Shown here piece after piece: positions 1 to 7,168 of a stretch of DNA of 21,004 nt. The notes below the pieces were generated by a model. The model ran no database searches and had not been told where the DNA came from. It saw only the letters and a list, made by a program, of their open reading frames with translations. The translations under genes were made by a program, and so were the position numbers. Within the stretch, counting starts at the first letter, position 1, and each line of letters starts with the position of its first letter. The DNA is from Betaproteobacteria bacterium (GTDB lineage Bacteria > Pseudomonadota > Gammaproteobacteria > Burkholderiales > Burkholderiaceae_E), in assembly GCA_009922405.1 (NCBI GenBank), contig RFVZ01000011.1, forward strand, positions 1-21,004, given 5' to 3'.

Positions 1-539
1 TTGAGGTGCTTCTGGCGGCGGATGATGTGACCCCTGCGAGGGTCGAGCAGGAGCGCTTGGGCATCGCAGGTACCCGATTTACTTACGCGACAGGGCGCCT
101 TGCGTTATGGAGCACAACGCCAGGGCTGGTCGACGATCAGGGAGAGGTCCTGCGCCGCGGCGGCTTTGAAAGACTGGCCATTGCGAACCCGAAGCTCGCG
201 CCGTATGGACTGGCAGCGATCGAGACCCTGACAACGCTCGGTTTATTACAGCGCTTACAACCGAAGTTCGTACAAGGCGAGAACATCACTCAAACGTATC
301 AGTTCGTCGCGAGTGGCAATGCCTCGGTTGGCTTCGTGGCGGGCTCACAAATTACTCGGGATGGAAAAATCACCGAAGGATCGAGCTGGATCGTTCCGGC
401 AGCACTCCATCGTCCAATCCTTCAGGACGCAATCCTGTTGAATCCCGGGAAAGACCGCCCAGCCGCCGCCGCCTTGTTGGCATACCTCAGAGGGACCAAG
501 GCTCGAGCCATCATTCGATCATTCGGTTATGAGGAATGA
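1..539 (+). CDS. modA: Molybdate ABC transporter, periplasmic binding protein ModA (5' truncated)
   Basis: This is the C-terminal part (about 178 residues) of a periplasmic molybdate-binding protein. The reading frame is open at the window edge (codons start at base 3) and ends in TGA at 537-539. A GTG at base 6 lies inside the gene, in the family segment VLLAADDVTPARVEQ, so it is not the real start. Visible ModA family features are the run ANPKLAPYGLAAIETL, then a glycine/valine-rich segment with VGFVAGSQI, and an ending typical of solute-binding lobes (PAAAALLAYLRGTKARAIIRSFGYEE). ModA delivers molybdate, and often tungstate, to the ModBC permease. The stop overlaps the modB start by four bases (ATGA), which indicates translational coupling. 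The signal peptide and upstream control region lie outside the window. Confidence 0.92.
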   Translation, partial: EVLLAADDVTPARVEQERLGIAGTRFTYATGRLALWSTTPGLVDDQGEVLRRGGFERLAIANPKLAPYGLAAIETLTTLGLLQRLQPKFVQGENITQTYQFVASGNASVGFVAGSQITRDGKITEGSSWIVPAALHRPILQDAILLNPGKDRPAAAALLAYLRGTKARAIIRSFGYEE

Positions 540-1225
540 CTGGTTGGCTTGATCACGAGAGTGTCGAGACAGTCCTTGTTACGCTCAAACTGGCGGGGCT
601 GACGACGATCCTGCTTCTGATTCTGGCGACACCAATCGCCTGGTGGTTGGCCCGCACGAAATCAGCTTGGCGCGTGCCGATCGCCTCCTTGGTCGCATTG
701 CCCTTGGTCTTACCGCCGACGGTTCTCGGGTTCTATCTCCTCGTGACCCTTGGGCCGAATGGTCCAATAGGCCAACTGACCCAAGCAATGGGCGTGGGCA
801 GTTTTGCCTTCACCTTCACAGGCTTGGTGATCGGCTCGTTGATCTACTCTCTGCCATTCGCAGTCCAGCCACTTCAGAACGCTTTTGAGGCGATGGGTGA
901 ACGCCCGCTCGAAGTCGCAGCAACGCTACGCGCGAGTCCCTGGGATGCGTTCTTGACTGTCGTTTTGCCACTCGCGCGACCTGGGTATCTGACCGCAGCC
1001 ATTCTGAGCTTCGCCCACACCGTTGGTGAGTTTGGTGTCGTGCTGATGATTGGAGGAAACATTCCGGGCAAAACGCGGGTTGTTTCGACCGAGATTTACG
1101 GCCATGTCGAGGCCATGGAATATGCCCAGGCGCATGCGTTGGCTGGTGGGATGCTGCTGTTTTCCTTCACGATTTTGCTGGTGATGACCTGGCTCAACCG
1201 GAATCCGATGCGGGCGTTGTCGTGA
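536..1225 (+). CDS. modB: Molybdate ABC transporter permease ModB
   Basis: A 229-residue inner-membrane permease of the usual ModB size, forming the molybdate channel with ModC. Hydrophobic segments lie around residues 13-37, 47-71, 88-112, 140-172 and 200-222. The cytoplasmic EAA coupling loop that contacts the ATPase is at about 126-149, with EVAATLRASPWDAF followed by a proline-rich exit. GEFGVVLMIGGNIPGKT at 164-180 is characteristic of ModB. The ATG start at 536 overlaps the modA stop (ATGA) and has GAGG just upstream, inside the last modA codons. The gene's own stop overlaps the GTG of modC (GTGA). Gene order and overlaps support a modABC operon. Confidence 0.95.
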   Translation: MTGWLDHESVETVLVTLKLAGLTTILLLILATPIAWWLARTKSAWRVPIASLVALPLVLPPTVLGFYLLVTLGPNGPIGQLTQAMGVGSFAFTFTGLVIGSLIYSLPFAVQPLQNAFEAMGERPLEVAATLRASPWDAFLTVVLPLARPGYLTAAILSFAHTVGEFGVVLMIGGNIPGKTRVVSTEIYGHVEAMEYAQAHALAGGMLLFSFTILLVMTWLNRNPMRALS

Positions 1226-2355
1226 CGAATATTGATAGGGTGCGGGGCGCCCAACCGATTCAGATCACGCTTGAGTTTGTTCGGCCCGAATTCTTACTTG
1301 ATGTTGACCTGAGGCTGCCTGGCACGGGCATTACGGTTTTGTTTGGCGCATCGGGCTCGGGCAAAACGACGCTGCTGCGTTGCATGGCTGGCTTGGAGCG
1401 CGCGCCACGCGCAATCGTGACCGTCAATGGATCTGAATGGCAGCACGATGTGTCGCTTTTTTTGCCGACCTGGCGGCGGCCGCTTGGGTACGTATTCCAG
1501 GAGCCGAGCCTGTTCGCGCATCTCAATGTGGAACAAAATATTCGTTATGGATTGAGCCGTGGTGCACCCGCATCGCGAAAGTTTTCCCCCTCGCTGGACT
1601 CCTTGATCGACCTGTTGGGTATTTCGGGGCTTCTCCATCGCAAACCGACCGAACTTTCGGGGGGCGAGCGCCAGCGTGTGGCGATTGCCCGCGCACTCGC
1701 TACTCAGCCGCAACTGCTGCTACTCGACGAGCCCTTGGCATCCCTCGACCAGGCGCGACGTCAGGAGATCTTGCCCTGGCTCGGACGATTACGGGACGAA
1801 TTGAAAATCCCAATGCTCTACGTCACGCACGCAGCGGATGAAGTGGCGCGGCTTGCTGATTATCTGGTCGTACTTGAGCGCGGGCGCGTGCGCACTGCCG
1901 GACCGGTTTCCGAGGTCTTGAGCGCCGTCAATCCTCTAGTGGTTCTGGGTGATGACGCGGGGGCGTTACTCGATGTGAAGGTCGCCGAGCACGACCAACG
2001 CTGGAATCTGGTCAGGGTCGAATTCCCGGGAGGTGACTTGTGGTTGCGGGATAAGGGTTTTTCGACCGGAGATTCCAGGGGTCCGTGCACCGGTAAGTCT
2101 GCTCGGGTTCGGGTCTTGGCGCGCGATGTCAGTATTGCCACCGAGCGGTCAACCCATACCAGCATTCAGAATATTTTGCCGTGCGTCGTTGAGTCCGTTG
2201 TGGCTGAACTTGAAGAGTCGCAGTCGCTGGTTCAATTACGTTGCGGCGAATCGATCCTGTTGGCCCGAGTCACGTCACGGGCGGTCGCGTCGCTGGGCCT
2301 CATCCGGGGGATGCAGGTCTGGGCTCAGATCAAGGCGGTGGTATTGGTGGATTGA
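1222..2355 (+). CDS. modC: Molybdate ABC transporter ATP-binding protein ModC
   Basis: A 377-residue ATPase that powers molybdate uptake. All ABC motifs are visible: Walker A GASGSGKT (42-49), Q-loop VFQEPSLF (Gln93), signature LSGGER (145-150), Walker B LLLLDE (165-170), D-loop SLD (174-176) and the switch His203 in VTHAADE. The last 80 or so residues (from about 295, beginning SIQNILPCVV) form a TOBE/Mop-type oxyanion-binding domain, which is typical of ModC and may sense intracellular molybdate. Translation starts at a GTG overlapping the modB stop. The stop codon lies inside a 14-base imperfect tandem repeat (2346-2382). A weak hairpin plus T-run follows at 2386-2421. Confidence 0.95.
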   Translation: MTNIDRVRGAQPIQITLEFVRPEFLLDVDLRLPGTGITVLFGASGSGKTTLLRCMAGLERAPRAIVTVNGSEWQHDVSLFLPTWRRPLGYVFQEPSLFAHLNVEQNIRYGLSRGAPASRKFSPSLDSLIDLLGISGLLHRKPTELSGGERQRVAIARALATQPQLLLLDEPLASLDQARRQEILPWLGRLRDELKIPMLYVTHAADEVARLADYLVVLERGRVRTAGPVSEVLSAVNPLVVLGDDAGALLDVKVAEHDQRWNLVRVEFPGGDLWLRDKGFSTGDSRGPCTGKSARVRVLARDVSIATERSTHTSIQNILPCVVESVVAELEESQSLVQLRCGESILLARVTSRAVASLGLIRGMQVWAQIKAVVLVD

Positions 2356-2382
2356 TTTCGGTGGATTGATTTTGTTGGATTA
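2346..2382 (+). repeat. 14-base imperfect tandem repeat spanning the modC stop
   Basis: Two nearly identical 14-base units, GGTGGATTGATTTC (2346-2359) and GGTGGATTGATTTT (2360-2373), are followed by a partial third (GTTGGATTA, 2374-2382). The TGA stop of modC is in the first unit, and the second unit repeats the same trinucleotide in the same relative position. It looks like a recent slippage duplication at the gene end. No function is implied. Confidence 0.7.
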
Positions 2383-2385
2383 ACT

Positions 2386-2421
2386 GGCGCTGTGTTCACG
2401 CTGCGGCGCGCCCCGTTTTTT
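2386..2421 (+). terminator. Possible weak rho-independent terminator after modC
   Basis: GGCGC (2386-2390) can pair with GCGCC (2408-2412) across a 17-base loop, and a run of six T follows at 2416-2421. The stem is only five base pairs and the loop is long, so this is a marginal terminator. Its position 31 bases after the modC stop, before an unrelated gene, is where one would be expected. Confidence 0.3.
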
Positions 2422-2429
2422 GCTGATCT

Positions 2430-2450
2430 ATCCGGATCCCAACCCCGGAT
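2430..2450 (+). promoter_or_regulatory. Inverted repeat directly upstream of the DUF2789 start
   Basis: ATCCGG (2430-2435) and CCGGAT (2445-2450) are perfect inverted arms around a nine-base spacer, ending six bases before the ATG at 2457. There is no clear Shine-Dalgarno sequence between the repeat and the ATG. In RNA this hairpin would sit where the ribosome binds, and in DNA it could be an operator. Nothing else supports either role. Confidence 0.25.
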
Positions 2451-2456
2451 TTGCCG

Positions 2457-2696
2457 ATGAACGATCTCGCTAGCCTGCTTAGTCAACTGGGTCTCGCCGA
2501 TGACCCTGAAGGCATTCGCCGTTTCATTCACCATCATGCGCCGCTCGGTGCGAGGATGCGGATCGAAGAGGCCCCGTTCTGGACATCGGTTCAGGCCGAC
2601 GTTCTGAGCGCCTGCTGGCTCGAGGATGCTGATTGGTGCAACGCGTTTGATCAATTGAATCTTGCGTTGAGTTTGGGTCCTGATGATTTGGCGTAA
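2457..2696 (+). CDS. DUF2789 family protein
   Basis: A small acidic protein of 79 residues that resembles the DUF2789 family of uncharacterised proteobacterial proteins. The family pattern is visible as an N-terminal helix (DLASLLSQLGL), then EGIRRFIHHHAPL, the conserved core EEAPFWTSVQADVL, and a C-terminal LEDADWCNAFDQLNL helix. No signal peptide, membrane segment or catalytic motif is seen. An in-frame TTG lies six bases earlier (2451), but the ATG at 2457 fits the family N-terminus better. It sits alone between the modABC operon and the PLP lyase. The function is unknown in the family and I do not infer one. Confidence 0.8.
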   Translation: MNDLASLLSQLGLADDPEGIRRFIHHHAPLGARMRIEEAPFWTSVQADVLSACWLEDADWCNAFDQLNLALSLGPDDLA

Positions 2697-2704
2697 CGAA
2701 TCGG

Positions 2705-2715
2705 CGTAAATTACG
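2705..2715. promoter_or_regulatory. Small palindrome upstream of the PLP lyase gene
   Basis: CGTAA-A-TTACG is a perfect 5-1-5 palindrome in the 39-base gap before the PLP lyase. It could be a regulator site. It also contains TAAATT, a possible -10 element with no convincing -35 partner. At this length chance cannot be excluded. Confidence 0.2.
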
Positions 2716-2735
2716 GCGCTTTACTTCACCTAAAG

Positions 2736-3749
2736 ATGCCGATGAGTCTGGCCATTCAATTCGACGATGTCACCGCCGCCGCTACCCGCCTGGCCGGCCA
2801 TGCCATCCGAACGCCCGTGCTGACCTCACAGACTGCTAACTCTATGACGGGCGCGCACCTGTTCTTTAAAGCGGAAAACTTTCAGCGGATGGGTGCGTTC
2901 AAATTCCGCGGGGCGTTCAATGCGCTGTCAAAGTTCAGCCCCGAACAACGTGCGAAAGGTGCGATCACCTATTCGTCAGGCAATCACGCTCAGGCAGTTG
3001 CCTTATCGGCTCGAATGCTTGGTATGCCCAGCGTGATCGTGATGCCGCAGGATGCGCCCGCAGCCAAACTGGTAGCCACTCGGGGTTACCAATCTGGCCA
3101 GGCTGGTAGTGATGTGGTTTTGTATGACCGTTATAGCCAAGACCGGGAAGCCATTGGACGTCAGATTGCCGCTGAGCGGGGGATGACGCTGATCCCGCCC
3201 TTCGATCATGCAGATGTCATGGCCGGGCAGGGCACAGCGGCGCTTGAACTCATCGATCAAGTCGCTGAGTTGGATGGTGGCGGACTCGATGCCTTGTTGG
3301 TCTGCCTGGGCGGTGGCGGATTGATTTCTGGGTGCGCGGTGGTTGCAAAGCACCGGCTCCCCGCGATCGAAGTCTGGGGGGTCGAACCCGAGGCCGGAAA
3401 TGACACTCAGCAAAGCCTCGCGCTGGGGCAAATCGTGCGGATCGATACCCCAAAAACGATCGCAGATGGCGCCCAAACCCAGTCGAGTGGACAACTCACC
3501 TTCCCGGTGATTCAGCGCCTGGTCAAAGGCGTCGTGACGGCAACGGATGCCCAACTGATCGAGACGATGAGGTTCTTCGCTGAGCGGATGAAAATGGTGG
3601 TCGAGCCGACTGGGTGTCTAGCGGCTGCAGCGGTATTTTCGCGGGCCGCCGGGCTGTCGGATCTGCGTGGTCAGCGCGTGGGGGTGATCGTCTCGGGGGG
3701 TAACGTGGACATCGCCCGATTTGGCGAGTTTCTGGCGGCCCCGGTTTAG
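2736..3749 (+). CDS. PLP-dependent threonine/serine dehydratase family (threo-3-hydroxyaspartate ammonia-lyase / serine racemase-like)
   Basis: A 337-residue fold-type-II PLP enzyme of the length typical for threo-3-hydroxyaspartate ammonia-lyases and serine racemases. It is much shorter than biosynthetic IlvA because it has no ACT domain. Visible motifs are the Schiff-base Lys56 in GAFKFRGA, the substrate loop SSGNHAQ (80-86), the phosphate-binding tetraglycine loop GGGGLISG (192-199), EPTGCLAAAA (290-299), and SGGNVD (320-325), whose serine contacts the pyridine nitrogen. These predict deamination of a hydroxyamino acid to an oxoacid and ammonia in the cytoplasm. The exact substrate cannot be read from sequence. 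The segment TRGYQSGQAGSDVVLYDR (115-132) is a few residues longer than the TRGYGAEVVLYDR form I recall for relatives. An in-frame ATG at 2742 is an alternative start. The stop overlaps the convergent SDR stop by four bases. Confidence 0.88.
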   Translation: MPMSLAIQFDDVTAAATRLAGHAIRTPVLTSQTANSMTGAHLFFKAENFQRMGAFKFRGAFNALSKFSPEQRAKGAITYSSGNHAQAVALSARMLGMPSVIVMPQDAPAAKLVATRGYQSGQAGSDVVLYDRYSQDREAIGRQIAAERGMTLIPPFDHADVMAGQGTAALELIDQVAELDGGGLDALLVCLGGGGLISGCAVVAKHRLPAIEVWGVEPEAGNDTQQSLALGQIVRIDTPKTIADGAQTQSSGQLTFPVIQRLVKGVVTATDAQLIETMRFFAERMKMVVEPTGCLAAAAVFSRAAGLSDLRGQRVGVIVSGGNVDIARFGEFLAAPV

Positions 3750-4540
3750 TTCGGATCGCGGACATCCGCGATTACGGTCTTGCCAAAATCGGGTCGCTCT
3801 AGATAAGCAACGACCTTAGCCGCAGCGGCCGCTGGCGTGTCGAGTAGGCCACCCGACTTAAGGCCCACAAAGCGTTGTTGATCGGGAAATGCCAACGGGT
3901 CGGCGCCGCGCAACTGGACCTGCATGTCGGTATCGATCACCCCGGGGGCGAGCGAGATGATGCGTGCGCCATTGGGTTGCTGCGCCGCTTCAAGCGCCAG
4001 CGATCGGCTCACGTGGTCCATTCCCGCTTTGGTCGCGCAATAAACCGCGCTACCGGCCATCGCCTGGCGGCCAAGACCGGAAGAGATGTTGAGGATCTTG
4101 CGGGGCACCTCCGACCCTAGATCGTGACTGGCCCCCAGAAAAGCAGCGCTCAGGAGCACTGGTGCCTCGAGTCCAGCTCGAATCGCGTGGCTGATTGTGG
4201 TGAGGTCAGCTGAGGCAAGCGGGCCTGGTTCGACCAGCATGGCAGCGTTATTGACCAAGTTCAGGCCGCTGATAGAGCCCCGCGGCAGACCCGCGACCCA
4301 TTGCTGAAGCTGTTCGGCGACCTCTACAGGTGAGGTGAGGTCGACCGACCATTGCTCGAGCATCTCCTGCATATTGCCGGCGAGCTTGGCGAGGTCAGCG
4401 TTGGGAGTTCTTTGAATCGTCAGGAGTCGATGGCCCTGGGCGAGCAACTGCCTTGCAATGGCCAGGCCAAGGCCGCGGGATGCGCCGGTGATGATGGTGA
4501 CTGGTGAGGTGACTGGTGAGGTGACTGGTGAGGGGCTCAT
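3746..4540 (-). CDS. SDR family oxidoreductase (sepiapterin/benzil reductase-like)
   Basis: A 264-residue classical short-chain dehydrogenase. Motifs are the dinucleotide-binding TGASRGLG (18-25), VNNAA, the catalytic serine region NISSGLG, and YCATK, which supplies the Tyr-x-x-x-Lys pair. After it comes SLAPGVIDTDM, the usual post-catalytic segment. The overall pattern resembles sepiapterin reductase and yeast/Bacillus benzil reductase-like enzymes, so NADPH-dependent carbonyl reduction is likely, but the substrate is unknown. I chose the ATG at 4540, which has GAGG seven bases upstream, over the TTG at 4555. The N-terminus before the Rossmann strand is a three-fold SPVT repeat made by a 12-base tandem DNA repeat. 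It is the last gene of the minus-strand run and is 18 bases downstream of rluA. Confidence 0.88.
   Translation of the reverse strand: MSPSPVTSPVTSPVTIITGASRGLGLAIARQLLAQGHRLLTIQRTPNADLAKLAGNMQEMLEQWSVDLTSPVEVAEQLQQWVAGLPRGSISGLNLVNNAAMLVEPGPLASADLTTISHAIRAGLEAPVLLSAAFLGASHDLGSEVPRKILNISSGLGRQAMAGSAVYCATKAGMDHVSRSLALEAAQQPNGARIISLAPGVIDTDMQVQLRGADPLAFPDQQRFVGLKSGGLLDTPAAAAAKVVAYLERPDFGKTVIADVRDPN
4501..4533. repeat. 12-base tandem repeat encoding SPVT x3 at the SDR N-terminus
   Basis: The unit CTGGTGAGGTGA occurs at 4501-4512 and 4513-4524, with a third nine-base partial copy at 4525-4533. It encodes SPVT-SPVT-SPVT at residues 4-15 of the SDR, just before the first Rossmann strand. The length is a multiple of three, so copy-number change would keep the frame and alter only the leader segment. 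Confidence 0.85.
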
Positions 4541-4558
4541 GGTTCGACCTCGCAAGGT

Positions 4559-5230
4559 TTAAAACGGGGTGGTGGTAGAAAACTTCACGAGTTCTTGCCG
4601 GAGCGGATGAATGAACTCAAGATCAGAAGCATGTAAGAGTAATCGCGAACTCACCCGCGAGGGATCCTCGGACCCGTAGAGGGAATCGCCCACAATCGGG
4701 TGACCGATTGCGCTGAGATGTAACCGGAGTTGATGCGATCGTCCTGTGATCGGTGATAACTCTAATCTTGAGTGAGATTCTGAATGTTGGGTCGGTAACA
4801 GTCGCCAATGAGTCGTTGCTGACTTGCCTTGCACCCAGTCAACCTTTTGGCGCGGCCGGTTGGGCCAGTCGGCGATTAGGGGCAACTCAATCGTCCCGGT
4901 GGGAGCCGTGAGATGACCTTGGACAACAGCCTCATAGCGTTTATGGACCAGGCGCCGCTCAAAAAGTTGGCTGAGCGCGCGTTGCATCGCCGCCCCGCGC
5001 GCAAACAACAGTAGCCCTGAAGTCGCCATATCGAGTCGATGAACAACCAGGGCATCCGAATAGAGGGCTTGCAAGCGCGAAATTGCGCTGTCCTTCAGCT
5101 CAGGTGGCCGCCCCGGAACGGATGGAAGCCCTGCTGGTTTGTTGACCACGATCAGGTCCGAGTCCGCAAACACCACAAAGAGATCCCTGCCATCAGGGCC
5201 CCGACCACCTGAGGGCTGTTCGAAATTCAA
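4559..5230 (-). CDS. rluA: 23S rRNA pseudouridine(746) / tRNA pseudouridine(32) synthase RluA
   Basis: A pseudouridine synthase of the RluA family, predicted to modify 23S rRNA U746 and tRNA U32. It carries the catalytic motif HRLDMATSG with Asp67 (numbered from the TTG at 5230), the RluA-specific DWPNRPRQKV segment, and the C-terminal PITGRSHQLRLHLSAIGHPIVGD. The DWPNRP and PITGRSHQLR blocks match what I recall of E. coli RluA better than RluC or RluD, and there is no S4 domain. The start is uncertain. The frame is open to a GTG at 5296, 58 bases inside the MFS gene. TTG 5230, just after the MFS stop, gives 223 residues, close to the E. coli length of 219. A GTG further in (before VFADSDL) would clip the first strand. 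Confidence 0.9.
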   Translation of the reverse strand: MNFEQPSGGRGPDGRDLFVVFADSDLIVVNKPAGLPSVPGRPPELKDSAISRLQALYSDALVVHRLDMATSGLLLFARGAAMQRALSQLFERRLVHKRYEAVVQGHLTAPTGTIELPLIADWPNRPRQKVDWVQGKSATTHWRLLPTQHSESHSRLELSPITGRSHQLRLHLSAIGHPIVGDSLYGSEDPSRVSSRLLLHASDLEFIHPLRQELVKFSTTTPF

Positions 5231-5238
5231 GGCAGCGG

Positions 5239-6459
5239 TCAGGTCGTGGGCACCAGCCGGTCGCGGCGCGCAAGCTGCGGGAAGCCCTGCCACCACAGAC
5301 CGGCCACAACGATGGATCCGATTCCGCCAACGATCACGGACCCAACTGGACCGATCGCGGCGGCCATCGCACCCGATTCGAATTCGCCGAGTTGATTTGA
5401 AGCGCCAATGAAGACTGAATTGACCGCGCCCACGCGACCTCGCATGTGATCTGGTGTCTCCAGTTGGACCAGGGTCGATCGGACCACGATGCTCACCATA
5501 TCGGCAGCCCCCGTGATTGCGAGCGCCACCATCGAGATCCAGAACGAGTTCGACACCCCGAAAATCACTGTGGCTAACCCATAGACCACGATCGCCACGA
5601 ATAATTTACTTCCCGCTTGATCCTCGACCGGCCATAGAGTGAGGATTGCTGACATCAGCAAGGCGCCGATTCCGGGGGCGGCGCGCAACAGACCCAAACC
5701 CCATGGGCCGACGTGCAACAGGTCGCGGGCAAAGATCGGTAGTAATGCGGTCGCACCACCGAGAAGGACGGCAAAGAGATCGAGCGAGATCGCACCCAAC
5801 AGCACGGGCTGATCACGCACGTAGCGCACGCCTGCGAGGAGGCTATTCAGGCTTGGACGCTCGCCAGCGGGTGGCGCCGGATGACGGATGGTCAGACACA
5901 ACAGAGTACCGACCAAGAAGAGCGCGGCGCAGGTGCCGTAGACGGTGGCGTGACCCGCCACGTAGATAAACCCCCCGATCGCCGGGCCTGCGATGATCGC
6001 GGCCTGCATACCTGCCGAGCTGAAGGCCAACGCGCGGGGTAGCAATTCGATGGGAACCAAAATTGGGATCAGCGCAGACTGCGCGGGCATCTGAAATGCC
6101 TTGATACTTCCGAGCACGAGCGAAAGGACGAGCAGCAGGGTTCGGCCGTGACCCTGCGGGTCGCCATTCTCGAATGGGTGCGTTGCAAGTACGAGGGCCA
6201 CGATGCCCTGGAGGGCCAAACAGAGGGCGATCAATCGGGCCCGATGATGACGGTCCACGACATGGCCCGAGACCAACATCAACGCGACTGCTGGCAGAAA
6301 CTGGAACAATCCGACTAGCCCTAGGTCCCAGGCGGATTGGGTCAGGTCGTACATTTGCCAGCCGATGGCGACCATCAGCATCTGGCTGCCGGAAACCCCG
6401 GCGATCCTGGCAAACCAGAGGCGCAGGAAGGCTTGTTGATGAAAAATCGAAGGGGTCAT
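5239..6459 (-). CDS. MFS transporter, EntS-like (MFS_3 type)
   Basis: A 406-residue inner-membrane protein with about 12 hydrophobic segments, of the major facilitator superfamily. The N-terminus FHQQAFLRLWFARIAGVSGSQM and the cytoplasmic loop VSGHVVDRHHRARLI between TM2 and TM3 resemble the EntS/MFS_3 group of drug and siderophore exporters. The later TPDHMRGRVGAVNSVFIGASNQLGEFESG is the second-half signature of the same group. Export of a small molecule is likely, but the substrate is unknown. The ATG at 6459 directly abuts the TAG of the carbonic anhydrase gene, so the two are probably co-transcribed. rluA begins at or just inside its 3' end. Confidence 0.88.
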   Translation of the reverse strand: MTPSIFHQQAFLRLWFARIAGVSGSQMLMVAIGWQMYDLTQSAWDLGLVGLFQFLPAVALMLVSGHVVDRHHRARLIALCLALQGIVALVLATHPFENGDPQGHGRTLLLVLSLVLGSIKAFQMPAQSALIPILVPIELLPRALAFSSAGMQAAIIAGPAIGGFIYVAGHATVYGTCAALFLVGTLLCLTIRHPAPPAGERPSLNSLLAGVRYVRDQPVLLGAISLDLFAVLLGGATALLPIFARDLLHVGPWGLGLLRAAPGIGALLMSAILTLWPVEDQAGSKLFVAIVVYGLATVIFGVSNSFWISMVALAITGAADMVSIVVRSTLVQLETPDHMRGRVGAVNSVFIGASNQLGEFESGAMAAAIGPVGSVIVGGIGSIVVAGLWWQGFPQLARRDRLVPTT

Positions 6460-7140
6460 CTAGCGTGGAGACTTCCCGGACCAAATCGATTTGAGCGCTG
6501 ATTTGCGCCACCGTGCGAGGTCAGGTGGGCTCGACACCGGGTTGGCGAGTTTGCGCAACAGTCCATCATGGATGTCGTAAATCAGACCGTGAAGTGTCAG
6601 CGCCTGCTCGCGCTTCCATGCATTCATTACGCTGGGCAGCCGGCAAAGCTGACTGACTTGTTCGAGGGCATTGAGCTCACAGAGTCGGTCGACAAGTTGC
6701 TGTGGTTGCTCGATCGCATCCAGCTGTTTCGCGTGCGTATGCCGAACCATCTCGACATGATGCAACCAGTGTCCAGAGAGTCCCAATCGCTGGCCAGAAA
6801 GTACGGTTTGAACGCCGCCGCAGCCATAGTGGCCGACTACCATGATGTGTTCCACACGAAGCACTTCGATCGCGTATTCGACGACGGTTAGACAGTTGAG
6901 ATCCGTGGGCACAACAAGGTTCGCGACATTTCGATGCACGAACACTTCGCCGGGTGGCAGTCCAATGATCTGATTTGCAGGGACGCGGCTGTCTGAACAG
7001 CCAATCCAGAGATAGCGAGGGGCCTGTTGTTGAGCCAGTCGATCAAAAAACGCTGGATCGGTCTTCAGCATTCGCTTCGCCCAAGCGCGGTTATTCTCAA
7101 ATAGCGGTCGTAGGCCGTCCGAAGTGTCTTTTTTCGACAT
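6460..7140 (-). CDS. can: Beta-class carbonic anhydrase
   Basis: A 226-residue beta-carbonic anhydrase, close in length and sequence to E. coli Can. The zinc ligands are Cys48 and the Asp50/Arg52 dyad in WIGCSDSR, then His104 and Cys107 in GHYGCGG. FVHRNVANLV and AWKREQALTLHGLIYDIHDG are the other conserved blocks. The Trp-containing YLWIGCSDSR is the type II (allosteric, bicarbonate-inhibited) form. It interconverts CO2 and bicarbonate in the cytoplasm, supplying bicarbonate to carboxylases. The frame is open upstream to 7359, but that part overlaps the preceding SDR. MSKKDTSDG at 7140 aligns with the E. coli start and lies 28 bases after the SDR stop. Confidence 0.95.
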   Translation of the reverse strand: MSKKDTSDGLRPLFENNRAWAKRMLKTDPAFFDRLAQQQAPRYLWIGCSDSRVPANQIIGLPPGEVFVHRNVANLVVPTDLNCLTVVEYAIEVLRVEHIMVVGHYGCGGVQTVLSGQRLGLSGHWLHHVEMVRHTHAKQLDAIEQPQQLVDRLCELNALEQVSQLCRLPSVMNAWKREQALTLHGLIYDIHDGLLRKLANPVSSPPDLARWRKSALKSIWSGKSPR

Positions 7141-7168
7141 GGATGGATTTACTCGGGTCGCTTGGCCA

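Noticed and set aside
5843..6511. 222-codon open frame overlapping the MFS gene in another frame
   Set aside because: It is a shadow of the GC-rich MFS coding sequence. It contains no hydrophobic or domain pattern and spans the junction of two real genes.
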